DNA from: Psychrobacter alimentarius
GTDB taxonomy: Bacteria; Pseudomonadota; Gammaproteobacteria; Pseudomonadales; Moraxellaceae
Assembly (NCBI RefSeq): GCF_001606025.1
Contig: NZ_CP014945.1
Location: forward strand, 124,001 to 188,000
DNA length: 64,000 nt
Reading direction: 5' to 3'
Positions 1 through 10,685 of this stretch are shown piece after piece. Position 1 is the stretch's first letter. Every line of letters starts with the position of its first letter. A model generated the notes under the pieces. It made no database searches. It worked only from the letters and a program-made list of their open reading frames with translations, and was not told the DNA's origin. The position numbers and the translations under genes are program-made.

Positions 1-1232
<1,232 letters not shown>

Positions 1233-1447
1233 TCAACACCGCCAGTAGCTGCGGGGTAAAGCCATGTGATACGAACAAATACAATCAAAAAGCAAACGTG
1301 CGCCCGAAATGAGACGTAGTGAGTCACTAAAAGTTTGATGGACACAAATTATTAGCACCATACATCGGCAAAAAACCGCTGTTAAACATTGGCAATAATA
1401 AAAAGGCATTTCTGCGCGCCCTTTGTACATATAGAACATAGGCTTAA

Positions 1448-1573
1448 GACTTCCCTGCGTCGGTACTAACCGCATCAGGTTCGGCGGGTGATCTCTCAGC
1501 GAATGTATAAAGGCAATTGTTTTAGTAAAGCAAGTTTAATAAAACAGGCCAATATGACACCGCACCCCGAGTC
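1448..1573 (-). promoter_or_regulatory. TPP riboswitch (THI element) of thiC
   Basis: Read on the minus strand, the element has GACTCGGGGTGC, then CTGAGA, ACCC, GAACCTGATGCGGTTAGTACC and GCAGGGAAGTC. These are the P1/P2, J2/3 and P4/P5 landmarks of TPP aptamers, and GACT/AGTC closes P1. About 60 nt separate GGGGTGC from CTGAGA. Part of this folds as a hairpin (TGTTTTA with TAAAACA, GGC with GCC), an expanded P3 arm. The 248-nt leader from 1447 to 1200 holds a weak GGC/GCC hairpin followed by TTTTTATT. It is the only terminator-like candidate I see for an expression platform, so transcriptional versus translational control is unresolved. Confidence 0.9.
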
Positions 1574-1741
1574 TGTCAGTGTTGTAAATCAACTTCATAC
1601 TAGCAAAATTCTGTTCTAACGGCTAATGGTATTTGGAGAAAACCTTGGGCTCGAGAAACGATTGCCTTATGTACTGAGCTTATAAAGGCAGGTAGAAGGG
1701 AACAATGCGCTGTTATGGGCGAAACTAAAAGATTAAAGTCA

Positions 1742-1771
1742 TTGTCATTAAACTGTCATAAAAACTTGTCA
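1742..1771 (+). promoter_or_regulatory. Pho box upstream of pstS
   Basis: TTGTCAT (1742-1748), a TAAA spacer and CTGTCAT (1753-1759) are two 7-bp half-sites spaced 11 bp apart, as in the E. coli PhoB box. A third, less regular half-site CTTGTCA lies at 1765-1771. The array ends 62 bp before the pstS start. PhoB activation under phosphate starvation is the natural inference. No phoB or phoR is in the window. Confidence 0.85.
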
Positions 1772-1833
1772 CTATAGCTCGCATGTCACAAACAATGTTT
1801 TTTTGTATCGTTGTCAAACTTTAGGAGTCTTAC

Positions 1834-3012
1834 ATGCGTTATTCGTTATTAGCAGTGGCCGTCAGCTGTACCTTAGTACTTACGGCGTGTAACAAATCGA
1901 CCGATACGACAGAGCCGGCTGCTGATACTAGCAGTAGCGCTGCCGCAACGACTGAAACAACTGGCAATGCAACCACCAGCACAGCATCTGCTGCTACTTC
2001 AGGGTTCAAGTCTGCTGAAAACATTGCCATGAACATCACTGGCGCAGGTGCTTCTTTCCCGCAGCCTATCTATGCCAAATGGTCTGCTGACTACAATGCT
2101 GATACTGGTGGTCAGGTCAACTACCAATCAATCGGTTCTTCTGGTGGTATCAAACAAATTCAGTCAAAAACAGTCGATTTTGGTGCCTCTGATGCGCCGA
2201 TGACGCCTGAAGAGCTTGAAGAATCTGGTCTTATCCAGTTCCCAACCGTTATTGGCGGCGTTGTACCAATTGTCAATATCGATGGTGTTGAGCCAGGCGC
2301 GCTAAAATTGGATGGTCAGACATTGGCTGATATTTATCTAGGCAAAATCAGTAAATGGAATGACCCAGCTATTGTAGCCATGAACCCAGATTTGACCCTA
2401 CCTGATGCAGCCATTACTACTGTTTTCCGTTCAGACGGGTCAGGTACGACTTTTAACTTCACAGATTATCTCGCCAAAGTGTCACCGGATTGGAACAATA
2501 CCGTTGGTGTTGATAAAACGGTTAAATGGCCAACCTCTGCGACAGGTGCTGGTGGTAAAGGTAACGAAGGCGTTTCAAGCTACGTTAATCGTATGAAAAA
2601 CTCTATCGGCTACGTTGAGTATGCTTACGCTAAGCAAAACAACATGTCACATACGGCTCTTAAAAATGCCGCCGGTAACTTTGTACAGCCTTCTGCAGAG
2701 ACTTTTGCAGCGGCAGGTGACATCGATTGGTCAAAACAAGAAGGCTTTTATAAAGTCATCACCAACTCTGAGACTGCTCAAGCATGGCCAATCGCTGCTG
2801 CGACATTCATCTTGGTACACAAGCAACCAGAGAATCCTCAGCAAGTGGCTGGTGTGTTGAACTTCTTTGATTGGGCATATACCCAAGGCGATGATGATGC
2901 CATGGCGTTAGATTACGTTCCTTTCTCTGATACTGCCGTCGCATTATTCAAAGAAAAATGGAATGAGGTGAAAGGTAGTGATGGACAGCCTGTTTATAAG
3001 CCTGCTCAGTAA
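1834..3012 (+). CDS. pstS: Phosphate ABC transporter substrate-binding lipoprotein PstS
   Basis: Captures inorganic phosphate in the periplasm and passes it to PstCAB. The ATG follows AGGAG (1823-1827). The N-terminus is a lipoprotein signal with lipobox LTAC (Cys19). A Thr/Ser/Ala-rich linker of about 35 residues follows, then the PstS fold: ITGAGASFPQPIYAKW, SIGSSGGIKQI, DFGASDAPMT, and the phosphate-binding FRSDGSGTT stretch. At 392 aa it is somewhat longer than E. coli PstS because of the linker. It is first in pst-phoU, behind a Pho box, and is followed by a strong hairpin that may raise its mRNA level over pstCAB. Confidence 0.97.
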   Translation: MRYSLLAVAVSCTLVLTACNKSTDTTEPAADTSSSAAATTETTGNATTSTASAATSGFKSAENIAMNITGAGASFPQPIYAKWSADYNADTGGQVNYQSIGSSGGIKQIQSKTVDFGASDAPMTPEELEESGLIQFPTVIGGVVPIVNIDGVEPGALKLDGQTLADIYLGKISKWNDPAIVAMNPDLTLPDAAITTVFRSDGSGTTFNFTDYLAKVSPDWNNTVGVDKTVKWPTSATGAGGKGNEGVSSYVNRMKNSIGYVEYAYAKQNNMSHTALKNAAGNFVQPSAETFAAAGDIDWSKQEGFYKVITNSETAQAWPIAAATFILVHKQPENPQQVAGVLNFFDWAYTQGDDDAMALDYVPFSDTAVALFKEKWNEVKGSDGQPVYKPAQ

Positions 3013-3052
3013 TTGACCTACTTTAGAGACTGTTTCATACATCTCTAAACGC

Positions 3053-3096
3053 CCTCTCAAACCACTATTCTCCGGTAGCGGTTTGAGAGGTTTTAT
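3053..3096 (+). terminator. Hairpin between pstS and pstC
   Basis: CCTCTCAAACC (3053-3063) pairs with GGTTTGAGAGG (3080-3090), with CTA/TAG extending the stem across a mismatch, followed by TTTTAT. It could be a partial terminator or a 3' stabiliser. This is a common arrangement that yields more PstS than membrane components. Confidence 0.6.
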
Positions 3097-3229
3097 CACA
3101 GTGAATTTAAGGACGATGCTGGTGGGTTGTCTCTATAGATAGTTCATCCTACTTTTTAAGTTTACTGTCATAAAACCTGCGTAACCTTTCTAACATTTTG
3201 ACTTGATCCTATACAACGCTGAGACACTT

Positions 3230-4183
3230 ATGAATGACTTAAGGTCCCAATTGGCCAAACAAAAACGTTACGATACGCTGTTTGTCAATGCAACCAAGGC
3301 TTTTGCCATACTGGTACTCCTCTCTTTAGGCGGTATTTTAGTCTCCTTAATTATTGGAGCATGGCCCAGCATTCAAGCGTTTGGACTTGGTTTTTATACC
3401 AGCAATAACTGGGATACGGTTGCCAATGAATACGGTGCATTGGCGCCTATTTACGGCACGTTGGTGACGTCATTTGTGGCGATTATGATTGCTGTACCAG
3501 TCAGCTTTGGTATCGCTATCTTTTTGACTGAGATGTGCCCGAAGTTCTTAAAAAAGCCTTTGGGTATCGCGATTGAGCTTTTAGCCGGTATTCCTTCTAT
3601 CATTTATGGTATGTGGGGATTATTCGTGTTTGCACCATTTTTTGGCGACCACATTCAGCCATGGTTTATCGAGCATGTGGGTCCTTTGCCTATCATTGGC
3701 AAGCTATTCACTGGTGCGCCAATGGGGCTTGGTTTATTTACCGCGTCCTTGGTGCTTGCCATCATGATCATTCCTTTTATTGCGGCCACCATGCGCGATG
3801 TTTTTTCGGTGGTACCAGACTTATTAAAAGAGTCGGCTTATGGCATGGGTGCCACGACATGGGAAGTCATGTTTAAGATTATCTTGCCTTATACCAAAGC
3901 GGGCGTTGTGGGCGGTGTTATTTTGGGATTAGGCCGTGCATTGGGCGAAACCATGGCGGTGACTTTCTTGATTGGTAATGCCTTTAATATCAGCCCAAGC
4001 TTATTCACCTCTGGCGTCACGATCACTTCTGCCTTGGCCAATGAATTCGCTGAAGCGTCGAGTGAGCTGCATTTGGCTTCGTTACTCCATTTAGGCTTAA
4101 TCCTATTTGTCATTACTTTCATCGTCTTGTCCCTTGCAAAGCTGATGCTGATGCGCATGGACAGCAAAGCGGGCAATCGGTAG
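3230..4183 (+). CDS. pstC: Phosphate ABC transporter permease PstC
   Basis: Inner-membrane permease of the Pst phosphate importer. An N-terminal membrane segment is followed by the binding-protein-dependent permease domain with about five more segments. Conserved parts are [19 protein letters not shown] and the EAA loop ([29 protein letters not shown]). I chose ATG at 3230 (MNDLRSQL); a TTG at 3203 would add nine residues. Neither has a strong ribosome-binding site. A lone CTGTCAT half-site at 3165-3171 recalls a Pho half-box but lacks a good partner. It pairs with PstA. Confidence 0.95.
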   Translation: MNDLRSQLAKQKRYDTLFVNATKAFAILVLLSLGGILVSLIIGAWPSIQAFGLGFYTSNNWDTVANEYGALAPIYGTLVTSFVAIMIAVPVSFGIAIFLTEMCPKFLKKPLGIAIELLAGIPSIIYGMWGLFVFAPFFGDHIQPWFIEHVGPLPIIGKLFTGAPMGLGLFTASLVLAIMIIPFIAATMRDVFSVVPDLLKESAYGMGATTWEVMFKIILPYTKAGVVGGVILGLGRALGETMAVTFLIGNAFNISPSLFTSGVTITSALANEFAEASSELHLASLLHLGLILFVITFIVLSLAKLMLMRMDSKAGNR

Positions 4184-4253
4184 ATAGATATCTGGTTGTC
4201 TTGAGAAGTTTTGATGGTTATTGGTATTGACAAAAAAACGGGACACAAACTTT

Positions 4254-5159
4254 ATGCTTTCTAACAATACAATCAATGCGCCCCTACCAGCGAATACAGG
4301 CTTTGAAGGTCGTTATAACCGAAGTCTCTATAACAAGCGTCGCTGGGCCAATAAGATTGGTTTGGGCTTTGCCATGTCGGCGATGGTTTTTGGTTTGTTT
4401 TGGCTGTTTTGGATTTTGTTCACGCTTTTTATTGAAGGCTTTCAGGGTCTTATACAACTACCAGTATTTACCGCCGATACACCGCCGCCAATGAGTGTTG
4501 GTGGTTTACGCAATGCCATTGTTGGTTCAGTCATGTTGGCGTTTTCAGGGTTGTTAATTGGCGCTCCGATTGGGCTGATGACGGGTATTTATTTGTCTGA
4601 GTTCTCTCAAGGGAGTATGCTTGGCAAAGTGACACGTTTTTTAAATGATATCTTATTGTCGGCGCCCTCTATTGTGATTGGTCTGTTTATTTATGCACTG
4701 ATGGTAAAAGGTCAAAATTTCTCTGGTTGGGCAGGTGCGTTGGCATTGGCGCTGATTGTCATTCCGGTGGTTGTACGTACCACCGAAAACATGCTCAACT
4801 TGGTGCCCAATAGCATTCGTGAAGCCGCTTATGCACTTGGAACACCCAAGTGGAAAATGGTGACGCAAGTAACCATCAAAGCCGCCAAAGCGGGTCTCAC
4901 TACAGGTGTGTTACTAGCTTTTGCGAGAATTACAGGTGAAACGGCTCCTTTGCTATTTACTGCGCTGAACAATCAATATTTCAGTACCGATATGAGCCAA
5001 CCACTGGCTAACTTACCCAACACCATTTATCAGTTTGCGATGAGTCCTTACGAAAACTGGCATACGTTGGCATGGGCGGCGGCACTTCTCATCACCGCCT
5101 CGGTCTTGGTATTGAACGTGACAGCCAGATTCATCGGCGCTAGAGGTCAGGTAAAATAA
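4254..5159 (+). CDS. pstA: Phosphate ABC transporter permease PstA
   Basis: Second permease subunit of the Pst importer. One membrane segment (residues about 36-60) is followed by the permease domain: GAPIGLMTGIYLSEF, LSAPSIVIGLFIYAL, EAA loop (EAAYALGTPKWKMVTQVTIKAAKAGLTTG), and GETAPLLFTAL near the end. ATG at 4254 is preceded by GGGAC at usable spacing. An upstream TTG at 4221 gives 11 more residues and is less likely. It lies between pstC and pstB in one operon. Confidence 0.95.
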   Translation: MLSNNTINAPLPANTGFEGRYNRSLYNKRRWANKIGLGFAMSAMVFGLFWLFWILFTLFIEGFQGLIQLPVFTADTPPPMSVGGLRNAIVGSVMLAFSGLLIGAPIGLMTGIYLSEFSQGSMLGKVTRFLNDILLSAPSIVIGLFIYALMVKGQNFSGWAGALALALIVIPVVVRTTENMLNLVPNSIREAAYALGTPKWKMVTQVTIKAAKAGLTTGVLLAFARITGETAPLLFTALNNQYFSTDMSQPLANLPNTIYQFAMSPYENWHTLAWAAALLITASVLVLNVTARFIGARGQVK

Positions 5160-5171
5160 AACCTGACCACA

Positions 5172-5195
5172 GCTTACTGACAATAGATAGTAAGC
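5172..5195 (+). repeat. Inverted repeat in the pstA-pstB spacer
   Basis: GCTTACT (5172-5178) and AGTAAGC (5189-5195) form a 7-bp stem with a 10-nt loop. There is no T-tract, so an RNA-processing or stabilising stem is more likely than a terminator. Confidence 0.4.
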
Positions 5196-5243
5196 ATTAC
5201 TTGAACTTATATGAATTTTAATTGAGCTAGGTTGGATAAGACT

Positions 5244-6179
5244 ATGAATGACGTCATAAGCAAAGTTCGCAAAAATAAGACGGCTGATCGCTTCAATGAG
5301 GCAACAGACACTAAGACAACCGGCAACCTGTTGAATAGAACCAAGTCTACTAGCGGACAAAAAGAGCAACCAGATATCGCCAGTCTGACCAAGCAAACGC
5401 TTCATGACATTCCTAAGAATATGCCACCTGCCAAACTGCAGATTCGTGACTTAAATTTTTATTATGGTGATTTTAAAGCCCTAAAAAATATCAATATCGA
5501 CATTCCAGATAAAAAAGTGACGGCCTTTATCGGTCCTTCAGGGTGTGGCAAATCGACGCTATTACGTACCTTTAACCGCATGTATGATCTGTACCCAGGG
5601 ATGCGTGCAGAAGGCAATATTAATCTCGATGGCAAAAACATCTTAGACAAAGACATCGACGTGAACTTGCTGCGCGCTCAAGTTGGCATGGTGTTTCAAA
5701 AACCAACGCCATTCCCGATGTCGATCTATGACAATGTTGCCTTTGGCGTGCGCCTGTATGAAAAATTGAGCAAAGCGGAGCTGGATAATCGTGTGGAGTG
5801 GGCACTCAGAAAATCGGCATTGTGGCCGGAAGTAAAAGACAAGCTAAAGGCATCTGGATTGTCATTATCAGGTGGTCAGCAGCAGCGTCTATGTATCGCT
5901 CGCAGCGTCGCCACCAAACCTGAAGTATTGTTACTTGATGAGCCTACATCAGCGCTAGATCCTATTTCGACGGGCGCTATTGAGGATTTGATCGAAGACT
6001 TAAAAAACGACTATACCATTGCTATCGTGACCCATAACATGCAACAAGCCGCACGGGTATCGGACTATACGGTTTATATGTATTTGGGCGATATGATTGA
6101 GATGGGTGAGACCGATCAGATATTTACCAAACCCAATCAAAAAGCGACGGAAGACTATATTACGGGTCGTTATGGTTAA
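5244..6179 (+). CDS. pstB: Phosphate ABC transporter ATPase PstB
   Basis: Cytoplasmic ATPase powering PstSCA. Walker [10 protein letters not shown] (about residues 97-105), Q-loop [17 protein letters not shown], signature LSGGQQQR, Walker [14 protein letters not shown] and switch His in IVTHNM are all present. The first 60 residues are a polar, Lys/Thr-rich extension not found in E. coli PstB (257 aa). The conserved core starts at [19 protein letters not shown] at 5244 was chosen over TTG at 5232. Confidence 0.96.
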   Translation: MNDVISKVRKNKTADRFNEATDTKTTGNLLNRTKSTSGQKEQPDIASLTKQTLHDIPKNMPPAKLQIRDLNFYYGDFKALKNINIDIPDKKVTAFIGPSGCGKSTLLRTFNRMYDLYPGMRAEGNINLDGKNILDKDIDVNLLRAQVGMVFQKPTPFPMSIYDNVAFGVRLYEKLSKAELDNRVEWALRKSALWPEVKDKLKASGLSLSGGQQQRLCIARSVATKPEVLLLDEPTSALDPISTGAIEDLIEDLKNDYTIAIVTHNMQQAARVSDYTVYMYLGDMIEMGETDQIFTKPNQKATEDYITGRYG

Positions 6180-6286
6180 GGACAAGGTTTGAGCAGGCAG
6201 GGGTGTTCGGCATGTTTTATGAGCTGATGGGTTCGGCTCAAAAGCACCTTCGCTATTAAAAGTATAGATTTTAGGGAATTCTTCTG

Positions 6287-7078
6287 ATGCAAAGTGAAAA
6301 GCATATCTCAAAAAGTTTCGACCAAGATCTCGATGAAGCCATCCGTCTGTTTTTATACATGGGTGATAGCGCGGCCAACCAAGTTGCCAAAGCCATCCAT
6401 GCGCTGATTGATAAAGATGAGACACTGGCACAAGAAGTCATTGATATGGATTTCGACATCAATCGTATGGAAGTAGATTTGGATGAGCATATTTTGCTAT
6501 TGGTTGCCAAACGCCAGCCCGCTGCCAGTGACTTACGTTTAGTGATGTCTATCAGTAAAGGGGTGGTTGATTTAGAGCGCATCGGGGATGAAGCTGTCAA
6601 GATTGCTCAAATGGCCAAAAAGATCGCCGCACAAGGTAAGTCCTCTTATGGTTATGCTGAGGTTCAGCATCTTAGCAACCAAGTTCGCCTTATGCTGCAC
6701 AATGCGTTAGAAGCTTTTGGTCAGTCAAATGCTGAGCAAGCGTTTGAAGTCATGCGCAATGATGACGTGGTCAATGATGAGTATCAATCAGCCATTCGTG
6801 CCTTGATGACCTACATCATGGAAGATTCGCGTCATGTATCAAAAGTGATTAATATCATGTGGGTCTTGCGCGCGCTTGAACGAATCGGCGATCATGCACA
6901 AAACGTGGCTGAGCTCGTCATCAACTATATCAGCGGTCAAGATGTGCGTCATTCCGACTACACCAAAGTCGAAAAAGCCGTCCAAGCTGCCAATGATCGA
7001 ATGGCAGCGCGTCAAGTAGGCACTGTGTCAGCCATGTCGTTGACGGATATTGCCACATCAGACCGTGACGAGGAATAA
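6287..7078 (+). CDS. phoU: Phosphate signalling regulator PhoU
   Basis: PhoU links Pst transporter activity to the PhoR/PhoB sensor and keeps the Pho regulon off when phosphate is plentiful. Two three-helix PhoU domains are visible. Each has the metal-binding type motif (DLERIGDEAVKIA at about 94-106, ALERIGDHAQNVAELV at about 195-210). At 263 aa it is slightly longer than E. coli PhoU, with a polar C-terminal tail ending in SDRDEE. It is the last gene of the pst operon and is followed by a strong terminator. Confidence 0.96.
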   Translation: MQSEKHISKSFDQDLDEAIRLFLYMGDSAANQVAKAIHALIDKDETLAQEVIDMDFDINRMEVDLDEHILLLVAKRQPAASDLRLVMSISKGVVDLERIGDEAVKIAQMAKKIAAQGKSSYGYAEVQHLSNQVRLMLHNALEAFGQSNAEQAFEVMRNDDVVNDEYQSAIRALMTYIMEDSRHVSKVINIMWVLRALERIGDHAQNVAELVINYISGQDVRHSDYTKVEKAVQAANDRMAARQVGTVSAMSLTDIATSDRDEE

Positions 7079-7137
7079 AAGTTCGCTTGCCAATGTTTTT
7101 GGTAGCATTATTTTTCGCAGCGTTATATTTAGCTCAT

Positions 7138-7177
7138 AAAAAAACGCGCTATCAATGAGTGTATAGCGCGTTTTTTA
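7138..7177. terminator. Bidirectional terminator, phoU / yggX
   Basis: ACGCGCTAT and ATAGCGCGT form a 9-bp stem around a 10-nt loop. A-runs on the left and T-runs on the right let it work for phoU (+) and the convergent yggX (-). Confidence 0.9.
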
Positions 7178-7201
7178 TGAAATGTAATCAACGAGTACCC
7201 A

Positions 7202-7492
7202 TTAGCTTTCTGGCGTCCAGCCTTGGGCGCGCTCATAGTCTTCGTTATCTAAAAACTTATCACGTTGTTCTGTTAAGAATTTTTTGGCTTCAGGATCCAT
7301 CATGCTCAAGTGATTTTCGTTAATCAGCATGGTTTGATGCTCAAGCCATTCTTTCCACGCCTTGTCAGATACCGTCTCTTGTAGCTCCTGACCTTTTTTG
7401 TTAGGGAAAGGCGGATGCGGCATTTTTGGCAATTCTTGCTTATATTTACGGCAAAACACGGTATTGGCTTGCGGATTAAATGTCTCAGTCAT
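7202..7492 (-). CDS. yggX: Probable Fe(2+)-trafficking protein YggX
   Basis: Small cytoplasmic protein of the YggX family, implicated in iron handling and protection of Fe-S clusters from oxidation. Family landmarks are VFCRKY near the N-terminus (family Cys), [16 protein letters not shown] and [12 protein letters not shown]. At 96 aa it is close to the E. coli length (91 aa). It reads convergently with phoU. The start is the ATG at 7490-7492. Confidence 0.92.
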   Translation of the reverse strand: MTETFNPQANTVFCRKYKQELPKMPHPPFPNKKGQELQETVSDKAWKEWLEHQTMLINENHLSMMDPEAKKFLTEQRDKFLDNEDYERAQGWTPES

Positions 7493-7636
7493 AAGGCGTT
7501 CCTTATTTATTATAGTAAGTGGTCAAATCAGATTAATTCATTGGTCTATGATAACGGTCTTGGCAGATTTAGCAAAGGGTATCTGGTGTATACAGCCAAT
7601 CTTAAACAAAATAAATAAATCCATGACAACGTACTT

Positions 7637-7695
7637 TTGGAATAATTCTTACTTGCCGTGCGTACGCAGGTAGAGGCTGCGAGAACTTATTCCAA
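7637..7695. repeat. 59-bp structured imperfect palindrome
   Basis: The outer arms TTGGAATAA (7637-7645) and TTATTCCAA (7687-7695) are exact inverses. TTCT and AGAA extend the stem inwards with a bulge. An inner stem TACTTGC / GCAGGTA surrounds a palindromic TGCGTACGCA-like core. The nested architecture fits a REP-like dispersed element or a small structured RNA. I see no second copy in the window. Confidence 0.6.
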
Positions 7696-7755
7696 TATTA
7701 GCAGCACAGTGTTTTTATGATGAATTGACTATAGTTTGCAGGCGGTATGACAAAT

Positions 7756-7788
7756 AAAAAACACCCGCTATTGAGACGGGTGTTTTTT
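7756..7788. terminator. Terminator downstream of argH
   Basis: AAAAAACACCCG and CGGGTGTTTTTT are exact inverses around a 9-nt loop. It serves argH (minus) and is symmetrical, so it can stop transcription from either side. Confidence 0.88.
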
Positions 7789-7822
7789 ATATTAAGATAC
7801 AGCAGACTGTGCTATTGACATA

Positions 7823-9328
7823 TTAAGCAAACGCTTTTAAACGCGCACGGCCATTGACCACGGCTTGCTTTACTTGGTTAGGCGCGGTGCCGCCCAAATG
7901 ATCACGAGCTGCCAATGATCCTTCTAACGTTAGGTAATCAAACACATCATCACCAATGGCATCGCTGAACTGTTTGAGCTGTGCCAAAGACAAGTCGCTC
8001 AAATCAACGCCCTCGGCGATACCTAAAGCGACGGCATTACCAACCACTTCGTGTGCATCACGGAACGCCACACCATTACGTACCAGATAATCTGCTAGAT
8101 CAGTTGCAGTTGCATAACCTTTCATAGTAGCAGCACGCATATTTTCCTTATTTGGTGTGATATTCGGCAGCATATCAGCAAAGGCAAGTAGCGAACCCGT
8201 TAACGTATCTACGCAATCAAAAAGAGGTTCTTTGTCTTCTTGGTTGTCTTTATTATAAGCAAGTGGCTGGCTTTTCATTAGGCTCAGTAAGGTCATGAGT
8301 TGACCAAACACACGCGCGGCTTTACCACGTACTAACTCAGGTACATCCGGGTTTTTCTTCTGCGGCATGATAGAGGAGCCAGTGCAAAAGCGATCTGGTA
8401 TTTGTACAAAGTTAAATTGCGCTGACATCCACAGAATGATTTCTTCACTCATGCGCGACATATGCATCATGAGAATAGAAGCCGCTGAGGTAAATTCAAT
8501 GGCAAAATCACGGTCTGAGACGGCATCAAGTGAATTTTGGCAAATGCCTTCAAAGCCTAATAACTCAGCCGTAATGGTACGATCGATAGGGAAGGTCGTA
8601 CCAGCAAGGGCAGCGCTGCCAAGTGGCATCTGGTTGATACGGCGACGTGCATCGACGAGGCGTTCGGTATCGCGATATAGCATCTCAAACCATGCCATGA
8701 CATGATGACCGAAGCTAACAGGCTGCGCGGTTTGTAGATGGGTGAAGCCTGGCATGATGGTATTGGTGTGTTGTTCCGCCAGATCAAGCAGCCCGCTTTG
8801 CAGACGTACCAATAGTGCAATGATGTTGTCTGTCTCTTCACGTAACCAAAGACGGATATCAGTGGCGACTTGATCGTTACGGCTACGTCCAGTGTGTAGC
8901 TTTTTGCCGACTGAACCGATAATGTCTGTTAAGCGCGATTCAACGTTCATGTGTACGTCTTCGAGCGCGATTGACCAGTTGAAGTCACCCACTTCAATCT
9001 CACGCAACACTTGCTGGAGACCCTCGATAATGGTCGCCACTTCCTCAGCAGCCAAAATGCCGCACTCTTTAAGCATGGTCGCATGAGCGATTGAGCCTTG
9101 GATATCGTGACGTGCAAAGCGTTGATCAAAACCAACAGAGGCGGTAAAAGCGGCCACAAAACTGTCGGTTGCTTCACTAAATCGGCCACCCCACATCTGC
9201 TGGCCCTGACTGCCTGCAGTGGTGCTTTGCGAAGCAGTATTGGTTATAGAAGCTTCTGTGCTAGAATCAGGAGCAGAAACGTTTACATTTGATTCAGGAT
9301 TACTATGGTTTGAAGAATTGGCATTCAT
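7823..9328 (-). CDS. argH: Argininosuccinate lyase ArgH
   Basis: Last step of arginine synthesis: argininosuccinate to arginine plus fumarate. The fumarase/aspartase superfamily signature [12 protein letters not shown] is present, as are [35 protein letters not shown] and [20 protein letters not shown] at 9328 gives 501 aa with a Ser/Asn/Thr-rich N-terminal extension. Starting at the internal ATG (9196, MWGGRF) would give 457 aa, the E. coli length, with AGGG upstream, so the true start is open. The 5' end overlaps or abuts the divergent algZ, as in the Pseudomonas argH/algZ arrangement. Confidence 0.95.
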   Translation of the reverse strand: MNANSSNHSNPESNVNVSAPDSSTEASITNTASQSTTAGSQGQQMWGGRFSEATDSFVAAFTASVGFDQRFARHDIQGSIAHATMLKECGILAAEEVATIIEGLQQVLREIEVGDFNWSIALEDVHMNVESRLTDIIGSVGKKLHTGRSRNDQVATDIRLWLREETDNIIALLVRLQSGLLDLAEQHTNTIMPGFTHLQTAQPVSFGHHVMAWFEMLYRDTERLVDARRRINQMPLGSAALAGTTFPIDRTITAELLGFEGICQNSLDAVSDRDFAIEFTSAASILMMHMSRMSEEIILWMSAQFNFVQIPDRFCTGSSIMPQKKNPDVPELVRGKAARVFGQLMTLLSLMKSQPLAYNKDNQEDKEPLFDCVDTLTGSLLAFADMLPNITPNKENMRAATMKGYATATDLADYLVRNGVAFRDAHEVVGNAVALGIAEGVDLSDLSLAQLKQFSDAIGDDVFDYLTLEGSLAARDHLGGTAPNQVKQAVVNGRARLKAFA

Positions 9329-10461
9329 ATCGGTACAGGACAAGTCAAGAGAATAAGAACTCAAGTATAGCAAAGGATGAGGTTGCCTTACTAGCGGAGC
9401 GCTTAGAGTTTTTTATTCCCAAGCTCATGGAAATCATGAGACCTTGGCAGTGGCTACTGTATATCTTTTTTTGGTCATTGTTCGTGACCGTGATGGAACG
9501 CCATGGCTTAGCCACTTGGTCAGATTTTCTGATCAAATTTTTTTGTAGGTTTGTTCAAAACGTTTTAATCGTCATGCCTTCACTATATCTGGTTGACTAC
9601 CTTCGACCCATTTTTAAAAACGCCAGTATTTCAAGCGTGACTATACGTGTCGTCTTACTAATGATGCTGGCTTCTGTCATATCCATGACTTTGGTGATGC
9701 TGGTTATGGTAAATATGGGCTGGGAAGAATACGATTTACAAGCGTTTGTCTTCAGTGTGCTGTTTGATACGTTGTTCACAGGCGGCTTTACCTTAGTGTT
9801 TTTACTCTATTTTTTGCGTATTCATCGTGAGCTTAATGCGCTCAAGTCCTCGTTCGAGTATAAGTTGGCCACACAAAACGACATAATAAAAGCCCGTATC
9901 GCCCCCCATTTTTTCTTTAATACGCTCAACACCCTCACTTCGCTCATAGAATCTCACCCAGCAAGAGCTTCTCTATTATTACAACACGTTTCTGCGCTGT
10001 TCCGAGCCAGTTTTACAGGCGCGCATGAAGTCAGTTTTGAAGAAGAAATCGCCCTTTGTGAGCATTACTTAGCCATTGAATCCAGTCGTTTGGCAGATAA
10101 GCTTGAAGTAAGTTGGCAACTGCCTGACGAGGATGTCATGTATGACATGGTTATCACGGCGCTCACGTTACAAAGTGTGCTAGAAAAAATGCTGATTAAT
10201 GTGGTCGAAATGACCACTGAGACCATATACATAGATATTAAAGTGACGTGGGAGCAGCATCGAGTTGTCACGATTATCAGTGTTGATCTACCCAAAAAGA
10301 CATTGATTGTGAATCATAATTTGCGTCAACATATGGATTTTCATATTCAAACGGAGCGCTTACGTGCCTATTTTGGTCACAGCTCAGATATTAAAAGTAT
10401 CATTACCAGTACCCAAATCATCACTGTCATGGACTATCCGTTACATGACGTCAGTTTATGA
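9310..10461 (+). CDS. algZ: AlgZ/FimS-type (LytS family) sensor histidine kinase
   Basis: Membrane sensor expected to control the AlgR-like regulator encoded next. There are about four hydrophobic segments (roughly residues 47-65, 80-97, 110-134, 145-168). The phosphoacceptor block [15 protein letters not shown] follows, with His near residue 200 as in PF06580 kinases. The ATPase part is degenerate: no N-box Asn pair, no DxGxG and no GxGL loop are recognisable. Starts in this frame are only TTG (9289, 9310) or ATG (9427, 9436). I prefer TTG 9310 because FFIPKL just before ATG 9427 resembles the AlgZ N-terminal FFLPDL motif as I remember it. The start remains uncertain. Confidence 0.8.
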   Translation: MKNWHSYRYRTSQENKNSSIAKDEVALLAERLEFFIPKLMEIMRPWQWLLYIFFWSLFVTVMERHGLATWSDFLIKFFCRFVQNVLIVMPSLYLVDYLRPIFKNASISSVTIRVVLLMMLASVISMTLVMLVMVNMGWEEYDLQAFVFSVLFDTLFTGGFTLVFLLYFLRIHRELNALKSSFEYKLATQNDIIKARIAPHFFFNTLNTLTSLIESHPARASLLLQHVSALFRASFTGAHEVSFEEEIALCEHYLAIESSRLADKLEVSWQLPDEDVMYDMVITALTLQSVLEKMLINVVEMTTETIYIDIKVTWEQHRVVTIISVDLPKKTLIVNHNLRQHMDFHIQTERLRAYFGHSSDIKSIITSTQIITVMDYPLHDVSL

Positions 10462-10509
10462 CCCTTTTACATCATAAAATTCCTTCTTTGTTTGCGCCAA
10501 AAATGCGCA

Positions 10510-10525
10510 TGGCACACTTATTGCA
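10510..10525 (+). promoter_or_regulatory. Candidate sigma-54 (-24/-12) promoter of algR
   Basis: TGGCACACTTATTGCA matches the RpoN consensus TGGCAC-N5-TTGCW at every defined position. The invariant GG (10511-10512) and GC (10523-10524) are separated by exactly 10 bp. It sits between algZ and algR, on the algR strand, about 160 bp before the algR start. A TATAAT at 10531-10536 overlaps the expected start region, but I see no good -35 for it. Confidence 0.65.
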
Positions 10526-10685
10526 TTCCTTATAATAAACTTACTAGTAATAGAAACATATTGACTATACCAAGGATGAGTACATTCGGGCCCTCCGTAT
10601 TCAAGGATTGAGCTTTTGCCTCAGATAATAGTTAGTAATTGCTAGTAGAGACACATATTAAGTCTGCCCGAAGATAGGAGTTTAC

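Larger units (their letters stand above)
7493..7822. other. yggX-argH intergenic region
   Basis: About 330 bp. It should hold the yggX promoter (minus strand). It contains the structured palindrome at 7637-7695 and the argH terminator at 7756-7788. I see no credible coding sequence. Confidence 0.6.

Noticed and set aside
1233-1475. 80-aa minus-strand frame in the thiC leader
   Set aside because: It overlaps the TPP riboswitch and its downstream leader. The composition is not protein-like.
3165-3182. Second Pho box before pstC
   Set aside because: Only one half-site (CTGTCAT) is good. The second position does not match.
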